The notes beneath the pieces are model-generated. The model ran no database searches. It worked only from the letters and a program-made list of their open reading frames with translations, and was not told the origin of the DNA. DNA of 64,000 nt from Sorangium cellulosum So0157-2 (GTDB lineage: Bacteria; Myxococcota_A; Polyangia; Polyangiales; Polyangiaceae): contig NC_021658.1 of the NCBI RefSeq assembly GCF_000418325.1, positions 1,922,001-1,986,000 of the forward strand. The letters run 5' to 3'. Both the position numbers and the translations under genes were made by a program. Below are positions 46,272-54,496 of the stretch, piece by piece (within the stretch, counting starts at the first letter, position 1; each line of letters opens with the position of its first letter).

Positions 46272-47009
46272 ATGAGCGTTCACGACGATGCCTCGTTCAC
46301 CTTGCCCCTGAGCGTCCCCGTGGAGCGCAAGCTCCAGGTGGCGCTCTTCGTCTGCCCCGGCTTCTTCTTGCCCGACAACATCGGTCTGCAGACGGTGTTC
46401 GGGGTCCTGCCCAACGTGGACCTCCACCTCGTCTGGAAGAACAGGGACGAGATCGCGGGCGCCCCGCGCTTCACGACGCGGGCCACCACCACCTTCGCCG
46501 AATGCCCGAAGGCGCTCGACGTCCTCCATGTGCCGGCGATTCCGCCCCGCGTCATGGAGGACAAGGAGTCGCTCGCGTTCCTCGCAGAGTACGGCGGCCG
46601 CGCGGCGTGGCTGTCCGGCGTCTGCGCGGGCGCCCTGATGCTGGGCGCCGCGGGCCTGCTCAAGGGGTACCGGGCCACCACCAACTTTCACCTGCACGAT
46701 CAGCTGCCCTATTACGGCGCGATCCCGACCCAGGGGAACGTGGTGGAAGACCGGAATCGGCTCACCTCAGGGCCGGTGTCCGGCGGGTTCGATCTGGCGC
46801 TGCGCCTCATCGGGCGCCTGTGGGGCGACGAGCTCGCCAGGGAGTGCGAGCTGGAGATGGAGTATGCGCCGGAGCCGCCCTACGGCACGGGCAGCCCCGA
46901 GCTCGCCGGGCCGGAGCGGACGGCGAGGTCGCTCCAGAGGATGGCGCCGCTCATCGAGGAGATGCGTCAGGTGGGCATCCGCGCCTCCCGGCGGCTGGAG
47001 ATCGCCTGA
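46272..47009 (+). CDS. DJ-1/PfpI superfamily protein (isonitrile hydratase-like)
   Basis: 245 aa: KLQVALFVCPGFFLPDNIGL at the start of the fold, DVLHVPAIPP, and the nucleophile-elbow Cys in WLSGVCAGALMLGAAGLLKG, followed by ATTNFHLHDQLPYYG and DRNRLTSGPVSGGFDLALRL. This layout is shared by isonitrile hydratases (InhA) and related DJ-1 proteins. A catalytic Cys is present; the true substrate is unknown. ATG at 46272. Probably regulated by the divergent GlxA-type protein. Confidence 0.8.
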   Translation: MSVHDDASFTLPLSVPVERKLQVALFVCPGFFLPDNIGLQTVFGVLPNVDLHLVWKNRDEIAGAPRFTTRATTTFAECPKALDVLHVPAIPPRVMEDKESLAFLAEYGGRAAWLSGVCAGALMLGAAGLLKGYRATTNFHLHDQLPYYGAIPTQGNVVEDRNRLTSGPVSGGFDLALRLIGRLWGDELARECELEMEYAPEPPYGTGSPELAGPERTARSLQRMAPLIEEMRQVGIRASRRLEIA

Positions 47010-47032
47010 GCCGCGCTCCGGGCCGCGCCCCT

Positions 47033-47054
47033 CCGCCGCCGCGGCCGGCGGCGG
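47033..47054. terminator. Bidirectional terminator-like hairpin
   Basis: A perfect 9-bp stem (47033-47041 with 47046-47054) and 4-base loop sit between the convergent DJ-1 and dehalogenase genes, ending at the latter's stop codon. No T-run. Confidence 0.45.
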
Positions 47055-47852
47055 TCACGCTCCCGCCGTGACGAACTCGACGAGATCGTTCAGGCCCGCT
47101 CCCGCGGCGTCGGCGCTCACGCCCAGCTCCTCGGCCGGCGCGCCCAGGCGGTTGACCCAGAACGTGGGATAGCCGAACCAGCGGGCGCCCGCGGCGTCCC
47201 AGCCGGCGAACGGGACGAACAGGATCTCCTCGCGCTCGAGGCCGAGCGCGTCGAGCGCCATCCGGTACGCGCGCGGATCCGGCTTGTAGGTCCTCGCCAG
47301 GTCGGTGCTGAGCACGCGATCGAACATGCCTCCCAGGCCGGAGCGCTCGATCGCGGCGCCGAGCATCCTCGGCGTGAAGTTGGACAGGAACGAGAGCCGG
47401 AGGCCCGCGCGCCTCAGCGATGCGAGCGCGGGGAGCGCGTCGGGCCACGCCTCGAGATCGAGGTACGCCCCGAGGAGCCGCGCCCGCCTCTCCTCGCCGA
47501 GATCGAGCCGCAGCGCCCGCTCGGCGAACGCCAGCGCGTCCGCGGTCACCTGCCAGAAATCGGCGTACTCGCGGGCCGCGGCCCGGAGCCACGTGTACTC
47601 GAATTGACGGGTGCGCCAGGCCTCGCTCAGCGAGGCGCCCTTGCCCGGACAGAGCTCCTCCGCCAGCGCGGCGATCGGCCGCGGATCGAAGATCGGGAAG
47701 GCGTCGAAGGCGATGGCCTTGATCTTCCGGTCCGGCGCGGGCCCGCGCGCCGCGGCGCACGAGGCGGTCACGGCCGGCGGGGCCGAGCCCAGGAGGCCTG
47801 TCGCGGCCGTCCCGGCCACGCGATGGAGAAACGTACGACGACTCGAATGCAT
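47055..47852 (-). CDS. Tat-exported haloacid dehalogenase-like hydrolase (type II)
   Basis: 265 aa. A Tat signal (SSRRTFLHRVAGTAATG) precedes a HAD domain of the L-2-haloacid dehalogenase type. It has the nucleophile Asp in AIAFDAFPIFDPRP, SFLSNFTPRMLGAAIERSGL, the Lys in ARTYKPDPRAYRMALDALGL, and the second acidic motif FAGWDAAGARWFGYPTFWVN. The usual FDxYGTLFD is FDAFPIFD here, so substrate preference may differ. The ATG at 47852 places the twin Arg correctly. Divergent from a LysR gene. Confidence 0.8.
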   Translation of the reverse strand: MHSSRRTFLHRVAGTAATGLLGSAPPAVTASCAAARGPAPDRKIKAIAFDAFPIFDPRPIAALAEELCPGKGASLSEAWRTRQFEYTWLRAAAREYADFWQVTADALAFAERALRLDLGEERRARLLGAYLDLEAWPDALPALASLRRAGLRLSFLSNFTPRMLGAAIERSGLGGMFDRVLSTDLARTYKPDPRAYRMALDALGLEREEILFVPFAGWDAAGARWFGYPTFWVNRLGAPAEELGVSADAAGAGLNDLVEFVTAGA

Positions 47853-48040
47853 GCTGGCCTCGATCGGGTCATCCGACATGAAATGGGTGAGACGCGCGGA
47901 GGTGCGAGACGCGCGCAGCGTCACGGAGAGAGCTCACGCAGAAAAACGCGAGCGCTGCGCCAGAGACGAGCGCGCGAATGCGTGGAGAGAGCATGCACCC
48001 TCCGCCGTTGCCCGGACATCCGCCATCGCCGTATACTCGT

Positions 48041-48056
48041 CATGCATCGGTGCATG
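48041..48056. promoter_or_regulatory. Palindrome in the dehalogenase/LysR intergenic region
   Basis: CATGCA-TCGG-TGCATG, a perfect 6-bp inverted repeat with a 4-base centre. It is preceded by a TATACT box (48032-48037) that could be a -10. A plausible LysR or autoregulatory site between the two divergent genes. Confidence 0.4.
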
Positions 48057-48097
48057 GCGCGGGGCGCTCTCGCGCAGCAGCGCCCCGCGCGAAGACC

Positions 48098-49012
48098 ATG
48101 CTCGACTGGGACGATCTGCGCTATTTCCTCGCCGTCGCCCGGCACGGCACCCTCTCGGCCGCCGCGCGCGCGCTGAAGGTCACCCAGCCGACCGTGGGGC
48201 GGCGCGTCGACGCGTTCGAGCGGCGCCTCGGGGCGAAGCTCTTCCGGCGCTCGCCGTCGGGGTTCGCGCTCTCGGCCGCGGGCGAGAGCGTGCTGGGCCA
48301 CGCCGAGCGCATGGAGCAGGGCGCGCTCGCCGCCGAGCGCGCCGCCGCCGGACGCGACGCCGGCCTGACAGGCCACCTCCGCGTCACCGCGTCCGAGTGG
48401 CTCGCCGCCCGCGTCCTCGGGCCGCTGCTCGCCCCGTTCCTCGCGCGCCACCCCGGCATCTCCGTCGAGCTCGTCGCGGACGCGCGCTGGCTGAGCCTCC
48501 CACGGCGGGAGGCGGACATCGCCTTTCGCCCCGCCGCGTTCGAGCACCGCGAGGTCTTCCAGCGCGAGGTCGCGCGCATCGGGTTCGGCCTCTACGCGTC
48601 CGAGGCCTACCTCGCCGGGCGCGGCCTGCCGGACTTCGACCGGCAGTGCGAGGGCCACGCCCTCGTCACGATGAGCGACGATCCGCCGGCGGTCGCCGAC
48701 CTCGCGTGGCTGCGCGCCGTCGCGGCGAAGGCGCGCGTCGCCGCCCGCACCAACGGCCGCGAGGCCCAGGCGACGATGGGGGCCGCCGGGGTCGGGCTCG
48801 TCTGCTTGCCGCGCTACCTGGGCGACGCGACGGCGGGCCTGCGCCTGCTCTCGCCGCCGTCGCCGCCGCCCGAGCGCGCGCTCTGGCTCGGGGTGCACCG
48901 CGACACGCGCGGGGTGCCGCGCGTGAAGGCGCTCGTCGCGTTCGTCACCGACGCCCTCGGGCCGCTGCGAGGCGCCCTCCGGCCGGGCGCGCGGCCGCGC
49001 CCCGGCCGGTGA
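48098..49012 (+). CDS. LysR-family transcriptional regulator
   Basis: 304 aa. The DNA-binding part reads DWDDLRYFLAVARHGTLSAA, ARALKVTQPTVGRRVDAFER, RLGAKLFRRSPSGFALSAAG. The effector domain follows. The ATG at 48098 yields the standard short N-terminus. Divergent from the exported dehalogenase, its likely target. Confidence 0.85.
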   Translation: MLDWDDLRYFLAVARHGTLSAAARALKVTQPTVGRRVDAFERRLGAKLFRRSPSGFALSAAGESVLGHAERMEQGALAAERAAAGRDAGLTGHLRVTASEWLAARVLGPLLAPFLARHPGISVELVADARWLSLPRREADIAFRPAAFEHREVFQREVARIGFGLYASEAYLAGRGLPDFDRQCEGHALVTMSDDPPAVADLAWLRAVAAKARVAARTNGREAQATMGAAGVGLVCLPRYLGDATAGLRLLSPPSPPPERALWLGVHRDTRGVPRVKALVAFVTDALGPLRGALRPGARPRPGR

Positions 49013-49024
49013 CGCGCGCCGCCG

Positions 49025-49552
49025 CTACCGGCCCTCGCTGAGCTGGCAGGCCCGGTGATCTTCGTAAAACGGCGCGCAGTCCACGTAGATGAAGTCGGGG
49101 TCGCACGCCGCGTCGCTGGAGGCCATGCACGCGAACAGCGGATCGAGCCACGCCGAGATCTGCTCGCAGCGCGTGACCGACGGGATCTGGACCATCCTGC
49201 CCATGCAGTCGAAGAACGGCGCGGTCAGGTCGCTGCAAAAGCGCGGCGCCGAGAGCAGCTCGTCGCAGGCGTCGCGACAGCCGGGGTCCGGGCAGGCGGT
49301 GCCGTCGAAGAGGGCGCAGAAGAAATCGCACGAGGCCCGCGCTCCGCCGCCCGAGCCCGCCGCGCTGGAGCTCGACGACTGCGGGCCCGCGCCGACGCTC
49401 GCGCGCCCGCTCGACGTCGCGCTCGCGCCGGCGCCCCCGGAGCCGTCGTCGCCCCCCGGGGAGCCGTCGACCACGACGGCCCCGCCGCAAGCGCTCGCCC
49501 CCGCGAGGGCGACGAGCGAAGCGAGGAGCGCCGAATGCAGCGTCGTTCTCAT
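49025..49552 (-). CDS. Cys-rich lipoprotein, 175 aa
   Basis: The signal ends in a lipobox (GASAC, Cys22). A Gly/Ser-rich linker (about 30-75) follows, then a compact domain with about ten cysteines: SCDFFCALFDGTACPDPGCR, DACDELLSAPRFCSD, FFDCMGRM, RCEQISAW, FACMASSDAACDPDF, CAPFYEDHRACQ. This layout is common among myxobacterial surface lipoproteins of unknown function. It ends 12 bases from the convergent LysR stop. Confidence 0.8.
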   Translation of the reverse strand: MRTTLHSALLASLVALAGASACGGAVVVDGSPGGDDGSGGAGASATSSGRASVGAGPQSSSSSAAGSGGGARASCDFFCALFDGTACPDPGCRDACDELLSAPRFCSDLTAPFFDCMGRMVQIPSVTRCEQISAWLDPLFACMASSDAACDPDFIYVDCAPFYEDHRACQLSEGR

Positions 49553-49638
49553 GCCCGGGAGTCTACACCGGTCCACACCGGCGCGGGCAGGGGAGGGGGC
49601 CGCTCGCCGGGCGCGCGCTCGCCGCGCGCCCTGGCCGC

Positions 49639-51477
49639 TCACTCCACGGCTTGCGCCTGCTCGATCGCGTCCTCGCGGCGCTCCCGGCGGTTGCACGCGA
49701 GCACCTTCTTGCGGACGCGCACCGCGTCGGGCGTGACCTCGACGAGCTCGTCGCCGTCGATCCACTCCATCGCGGTCTCGATCGTGAGCAGCCGCGGGCT
49801 GGCCAGGAGGACGTTCTCGTCCTTGCCGTGGTTGCGCACGTTCGACAGCTTCTTCTCCTTGATCACGTTGACGTCGGTGTCGTTCGGCCGGTTGTGCTCG
49901 CCGATGATCATCCCCTCGTAGACCTCGACGCCGGGGACGATGAAGAACATGCCGCGCGGCTGGAGGTGGTGCAGCGCGTACGGGGTCGCCACGCCGGCGC
50001 GATCGGCGACGATGGCGCCGGTCGGGCGGCGCATCATCGGGCCGCCCCAGGGCGCCCAGCCGTCGAACATCGTGTTGAGCAGGCCCGTCCCGCGCGTCGC
50101 CGTCAGGAACTCGCCCCGGAAGCCGATGAGCCCGCGCGACGGCACCCGGAACTCGAGGCGGGCGCGCCCGAAGCCGGGGTTCGTCATCTTCACCATCCGG
50201 CCGCGCCGGGTGCTGAGGCGCTCGGTCACCACGCCGACGTAGGTGTCGGGCACGTCGACGACCACGAGCTCGATCGGCTCCATCACCTCGCCGTTGATCT
50301 CGCGCGTCACGACCTCGGGGTTCGAGAGCTGCATCTCGTACCCCTCGCGCCGCATCGTCTCCACGAGGATCGCGAGCTGGAGCTCGCCGCGGCCGAGCAC
50401 CACGAACGTGTCGGGCACCTCGGTCGGCTCCACCCGGATCGCGAGGTTCTTCATCGCCTCGCGCTCGAGCCGCTCCTTCAGGTGACGGCTCGTCAGGTAC
50501 TTCGACTGCTTGCTCTTGCCGGCGAACGTCGACGTGTTGACGCCGATCCTCATCTTGATCGTCGGCTCCTCGACCACGATCCGCGGCAGCGCCTCGGGGG
50601 TCGCCGGGTCCGCGATCGTGTCGCCGATCGTGACCGACTCGAGCCCCGCGATGGCGATCACCTCGCCCGCGGCGGCGCTCTCGACCGGGACCCGCTTCAG
50701 CCCCTCGTAGGCGTAGAGCATCTTCACGTAGCCGCGCGACTGGCCGCCCTCGCCGAGGAGCGCGACGTCGGCGCCGGACCGGGCGGTGCCCCGGACCACG
50801 CGGCCGACCGCGAGCCGGCCCACGTAGTCGTCGTGGGTCGTGTTGCAGACGATGACCTGGAGCGGCCCGTCGGGGTCGCCGGAGGGGCCGGGCACGCGCT
50901 CGAGGATGGTCTCGAAGAGCGGCTCCAGGTCCTTGGCCTCGTGCTCGAGCTCGCGCTTCGCCTGGCCGAACTTCGCGATCGCGTAGAGCGTCGAGAAGTC
51001 CATCTGCGCGTCGCTCGCCTCGAGATCGCAGAAGAGGTCGAACACCTCGGAGAGCACCTCGTGGGCGCGCGCGTCGCTCCGGTCGATCTTGTTGATGACC
51101 ACGATGACCGGGAAGCCGCGCTGGAGGCACTTGGAGAGCACGAACCGCGTCTGCGGCAGCGGGCCCTCGGCGGCGTCGACGAGGAGCAGCGCCCCGTCGG
51201 CCATCATCAGGGTGCGCTCGACCTCGCCGCCGAAGTCGGAGTGGCCGGGCGTGTCGACGATGTTGATCTTGACCCCGCGGTACCGGATGCTCGTGTTCTT
51301 CGCGAGGATGGTGATGCCGCGCTCCCGCTCGAGATCGTTCGAGTCCATGACGCGCTCGGCCACGACCTCGTTCTCTCGGAAGGCGCCCGACTGGCGGAGC
51401 ATGTGATCGACGAGGGTCGTCTTCCCGTGGTCGACGTGGGCGACGATGGCGATGTTGCGGAGGTCGTTACGCGGCAT
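49639..51477 (-). CDS. typA: GTP-binding elongation-like factor TypA/BipA
   Basis: 612 aa. The G domain has [10 protein letters not shown] (G1), RGITILAKN (G2), [14 protein letters not shown] (G3) and NKIDR (G4). EF-G-like domains follow, and the typical C-terminus contains [20 protein letters not shown] and [15 protein letters not shown]. TypA binds ribosomes and aids 50S assembly and stress growth. The frame remains open far upstream of the true start, but the ATG at 51477 gives the conserved N-terminus ([18 protein letters not shown]). Confidence 0.95.
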   Translation of the reverse strand: MPRNDLRNIAIVAHVDHGKTTLVDHMLRQSGAFRENEVVAERVMDSNDLERERGITILAKNTSIRYRGVKINIVDTPGHSDFGGEVERTLMMADGALLLVDAAEGPLPQTRFVLSKCLQRGFPVIVVINKIDRSDARAHEVLSEVFDLFCDLEASDAQMDFSTLYAIAKFGQAKRELEHEAKDLEPLFETILERVPGPSGDPDGPLQVIVCNTTHDDYVGRLAVGRVVRGTARSGADVALLGEGGQSRGYVKMLYAYEGLKRVPVESAAAGEVIAIAGLESVTIGDTIADPATPEALPRIVVEEPTIKMRIGVNTSTFAGKSKQSKYLTSRHLKERLEREAMKNLAIRVEPTEVPDTFVVLGRGELQLAILVETMRREGYEMQLSNPEVVTREINGEVMEPIELVVVDVPDTYVGVVTERLSTRRGRMVKMTNPGFGRARLEFRVPSRGLIGFRGEFLTATRGTGLLNTMFDGWAPWGGPMMRRPTGAIVADRAGVATPYALHHLQPRGMFFIVPGVEVYEGMIIGEHNRPNDTDVNVIKEKKLSNVRNHGKDENVLLASPRLLTIETAMEWIDGDELVEVTPDAVRVRKKVLACNRRERREDAIEQAQAVE

Positions 51478-51737
51478 ATACGGCGGCGGCCGTGTAGCAC
51501 GCGACCCACGGAGGAGCGAGCCCATCCTCGCCAGAGCCCGAACGTTCGGCCGGCGCGCGGACGTCGCGCGGCGAGCGCTCACGCTCAGGTGGCGCGCGCG
51601 AGGCGGGCGCGAGGCGGGAGCGAGGGCCGGACAGGAGCCCGCGCGAGGCGGGCGCATGGCGAGGGACGCGCGCGGAGCGGGCGAGGTGAGCGGGAGCGAT
51701 TGACAGCCGGAGGCGCATCCTCCTAGGGTGCGCGCCG

Positions 51738-51915
51738 CGCTGGTGCCTGGGCGCTCGCTCAGGCTGAATAGGGAACCCGGTGAGATTCCGGGGCTGCCCC
51801 GCAGCGGTAAGCGAGAACGACCTCCACCCCATGCACTGGCCCGATGAGGGCTGGGAAGCGGTGGACAGTAGGAAGCCGGCCCGGCCGGAGCGCTCGCGAG
51901 CCCGAAGACCTGCCC
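51738..51915 (+). promoter_or_regulatory. Cobalamin riboswitch
   Basis: The conserved landmarks occur in order: an upstream GGTGCC, AATAGGGAACCCGGTGAG, ATTCCGGGGCTGCCCCGC, AGCGGTAAGCGAGAACGACC, a middle CAGTAGGAAGCCGG, and the 3' GCCCGAAGACCTGCC (B12 box partner). It lies about 250 bases before the TonB-dependent receptor at 52165. In this family, adenosylcobalamin binding shuts off expression of cobalamin uptake or synthesis genes. Confidence 0.9.
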
Positions 51916-52164
51916 GCGCCCGGCGACGGGGACACATCCGACGCCGGTTCGACCTGGGAGCCTCGAGGGAGGCGGCGAGGTCCGAGCCGGTGCAGCCCTG
52001 CGCACGTCCCGGATCCCGAGCCGCCCCCGCGTCGCCTTTCGGTCGCCCGCGGGGGCGAGAGGTCGGTCCAGGGCACCGCGCCGTGGGCGGCCTTTTTCCT
52101 CCTCGTGGAGCTCGATGCGAGCGGCCCGGCGCCGCTCCGCGCGATTGCGCGAAGGAGGACATGA

Positions 52165-54363
52165 ATGCTGCGCGAGAACGTCACGAAGGGCCACGGACAC
52201 CGCCATCGACTCCCTCGGATCGCCGCGCTGGCGATCCTGCTGTCCGCCGCGCGGCCGGCGCGGGCCCAGGGAGAGCCCATCGAGGTCACGGTGCACGCGG
52301 AGAAGCCGGGGAGCGAGGCCGCCTCGCGCGTCTCGGTCGGGCACCGCGAGCTCGAGCTCAGGCCGAGGCTCCGGCCGGGCGACCTCCTCGAGTCGGTCCC
52401 CGGGCTCTTCGCCGTGCAGCACGCCGGCGGCGGCAAGGCGAACCAGTACTTCCTGCGCGGCTTCGACGCCGACCACGGGACGGACGTCGCGTTCTTCGTC
52501 GACGGGGTGCCCGTCAACCTGGTCAGCCACGGCCACGGGCACGGCTTCACCGACCTCTACTTCATGATCCCGGAGCTCGTGGTCGGGCTCGACGGCTACA
52601 AGGGGCCCTACTACGCGAGCATCGGCGATTTCGGCACGGCGGGCGCCGTCAACCTCCGCTTCGCCGAGACGCTCGACGAGAGCTCCGCGCAGCTCAGCGT
52701 GGGGCAGTACGGCATCCTGCGCGGCCTCGTGATCGCCTCGCCGGAGCTCGGCGACGACTGGCGCGCGGTGGCCGCGGCGGAGGTCTACCGGAACGACGGG
52801 CCGTTCCAGAGCCCGGAGCGGCTCGAGCGCTTCAACGTGTTCCTGAGGGCGACGCGCGACCTCGGCAGCGCCGGCAAGGTCCAGGCGACGTGGATGTCCT
52901 ACGGCTCGACCTGGTACGGCTCCGGCCAGATCCCGGCGCGCGCCGTGTGCGGGGAGGGGGAGCAGGGGGAGGGGGAGCAGGGGGAGGGGGAGCAGGGGGA
53001 GGGGGAGCAGGGGGAGGGGGAGCAGGGGGAGGGGGAGCAGGGCGGCCAGAACCCGCCGCCCTCCGCCTTCGGACAGCCGTGCATCGACCACTTCGGCGCG
53101 GTCGATCCGACCGAGGGCGGGTCGACCGCGCGGCACATGGCGTCGGTCTCCGCCTCGACCGCGTGGCGGGACGCCGACCTGAGCGCGATGGCTTACCTCC
53201 AGCGCTATCGCTTCACGCTGTACTCGAACTTCACGTTCTTCGCCGAGGATCCGGTCCACGGCGATCAGATCGAGCAGAACGACGACCGCACCGTGCTGGG
53301 CGCCGACCTCCGGTTCCGCAAGCAGATCGAGCACCGCGGGGCGAGGTTCACGACCTCGCTCGGCGCGCAGATCCGCGCGGACGCGATCGACAAGTCGCTC
53401 CACCACGACGCGGCGCGCGAGCGGCTCGAGGAGCGGGATCGGACCCACGTCGACGAGGGCCAGATCGGCGTGTACGTCGAGCAGGACGCCCGGCTCCGGC
53501 GCTGGCTCCGCCTCGTGCTCGGCGTGCGCGGGCAGTGGATCGACGTCAACGTGGACGATCTGCGCGAGGACCTGGAGGGGACGGGGAGCAAGTCGAGCGG
53601 CGCGCGGGGGCAGATGCAGCTGCTCCCGAAGCTCTCGGCGGTCGTCTCGCCGGTGGGCGGGCTCGATCTCTTCGCCCACTACGGGCGCGGCTTCCATTCG
53701 AACGACGCGCGGGGCGCGGTGCTGGGCCGGGGGGCGGCGACGCTGATCACCCCGGCGAAGGGCTACGAGGTCGGCGCGAGGGTCGCGCCCGTGCGCGGCC
53801 TCTCGCTGAGCGCGGCCGGGTTCCTGCTCGATCTCGACTCCGAGCTGGTCTGGAGCGGCGACGCCGGCGAGACCGAGGCGTCGGGGGAGACGCGGCGCTA
53901 CGGGATCGAGATCGGCGCGCGCTACCGGCTCGGGAGCTGGCTCTTCGCCGACGTGGACGCGACCTTCACCCGCGCGCGCTTCCGCGCGAACGCCGGCAAC
54001 GGGAGCGCGGTCGCGCTCGCGCCGACGCGGACGCTGACCGCGGGCGTCGGGGTGCGCAGGGCGTTCGGCGCGCTCACGCCGTTCGCGGCGCTCCGGGTGA
54101 AGGCGATCGGCGCGCGGCCCGCGACCGAGGACGAGTCGCTCACCGCCGAGGGGTTCACGGTGGTCGACGCGAACGCGGGGCTCCGGTGGAGGAACGTCGA
54201 GGCGGCCGTGGACATCCAGAACCTCTTCGACGCGACGTGGCGCGAGGTGCAGTTCGCGAGCGACTCGAGGCTGCCGTACGAGCCGGCCGCGGTCACGGGG
54301 ATCCACTACTCGCCGGGGTGGCCGTTCACGGCGATCGGGCGGGCGACGCTGTACTGGGAGTGA
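52165..54363 (+). CDS. TonB-dependent outer-membrane receptor under B12 control
   Basis: 732 aa. Signal peptide to ARA-QG near 35. The plug domain reads [20 protein letters not shown] and [20 protein letters not shown], then [21 protein letters not shown] 22-strand-type barrel follows. The upstream cobalamin riboswitch predicts cobalamin, a corrinoid or cobalt as the ligand. The His-rich HGHGHG in the plug is notable and could be metal binding. A GEGEQ x6 tract (about 263-292) probably lies in an extracellular loop. ATG at 52165 with GAAGGAGG. BtuB-like in regulation only; overall similarity to BtuB could not be judged. Confidence 0.85.
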   Translation: MLRENVTKGHGHRHRLPRIAALAILLSAARPARAQGEPIEVTVHAEKPGSEAASRVSVGHRELELRPRLRPGDLLESVPGLFAVQHAGGGKANQYFLRGFDADHGTDVAFFVDGVPVNLVSHGHGHGFTDLYFMIPELVVGLDGYKGPYYASIGDFGTAGAVNLRFAETLDESSAQLSVGQYGILRGLVIASPELGDDWRAVAAAEVYRNDGPFQSPERLERFNVFLRATRDLGSAGKVQATWMSYGSTWYGSGQIPARAVCGEGEQGEGEQGEGEQGEGEQGEGEQGEGEQGGQNPPPSAFGQPCIDHFGAVDPTEGGSTARHMASVSASTAWRDADLSAMAYLQRYRFTLYSNFTFFAEDPVHGDQIEQNDDRTVLGADLRFRKQIEHRGARFTTSLGAQIRADAIDKSLHHDAARERLEERDRTHVDEGQIGVYVEQDARLRRWLRLVLGVRGQWIDVNVDDLREDLEGTGSKSSGARGQMQLLPKLSAVVSPVGGLDLFAHYGRGFHSNDARGAVLGRGAATLITPAKGYEVGARVAPVRGLSLSAAGFLLDLDSELVWSGDAGETEASGETRRYGIEIGARYRLGSWLFADVDATFTRARFRANAGNGSAVALAPTRTLTAGVGVRRAFGALTPFAALRVKAIGARPATEDESLTAEGFTVVDANAGLRWRNVEAAVDIQNLFDATWREVQFASDSRLPYEPAAVTGIHYSPGWPFTAIGRATLYWE
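52951..53040 (+). repeat. Perfect tandem repeat, 6 x 15 bp (VNTR)
   Basis: Six identical copies of GGGGAGGGGGAGCAG encode GEGEQ six times within the TonB-dependent receptor. Since 15 is a multiple of 3, copy-number change keeps the frame. Zero divergence between units implies recent expansion. Confidence 0.95.
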
Positions 54364-54496
54364 AGGGGGACGCTGCGCTCTAGCCCGTGACCCAGCGCGT
54401 GACCGCGGCGTGCGCGAGGGGGCGAGGGAATCGCGCTCGCGGGGGGAGGAGGCAGGCTCGCGACCCGCGGTTCGCGCGTGTATCGTTCGCGCAGCC

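Noticed and set aside
52951..53040. CRISPR-like repeats
   Set aside because: Contiguous 15-bp units without spacers, in frame within a coding gene.
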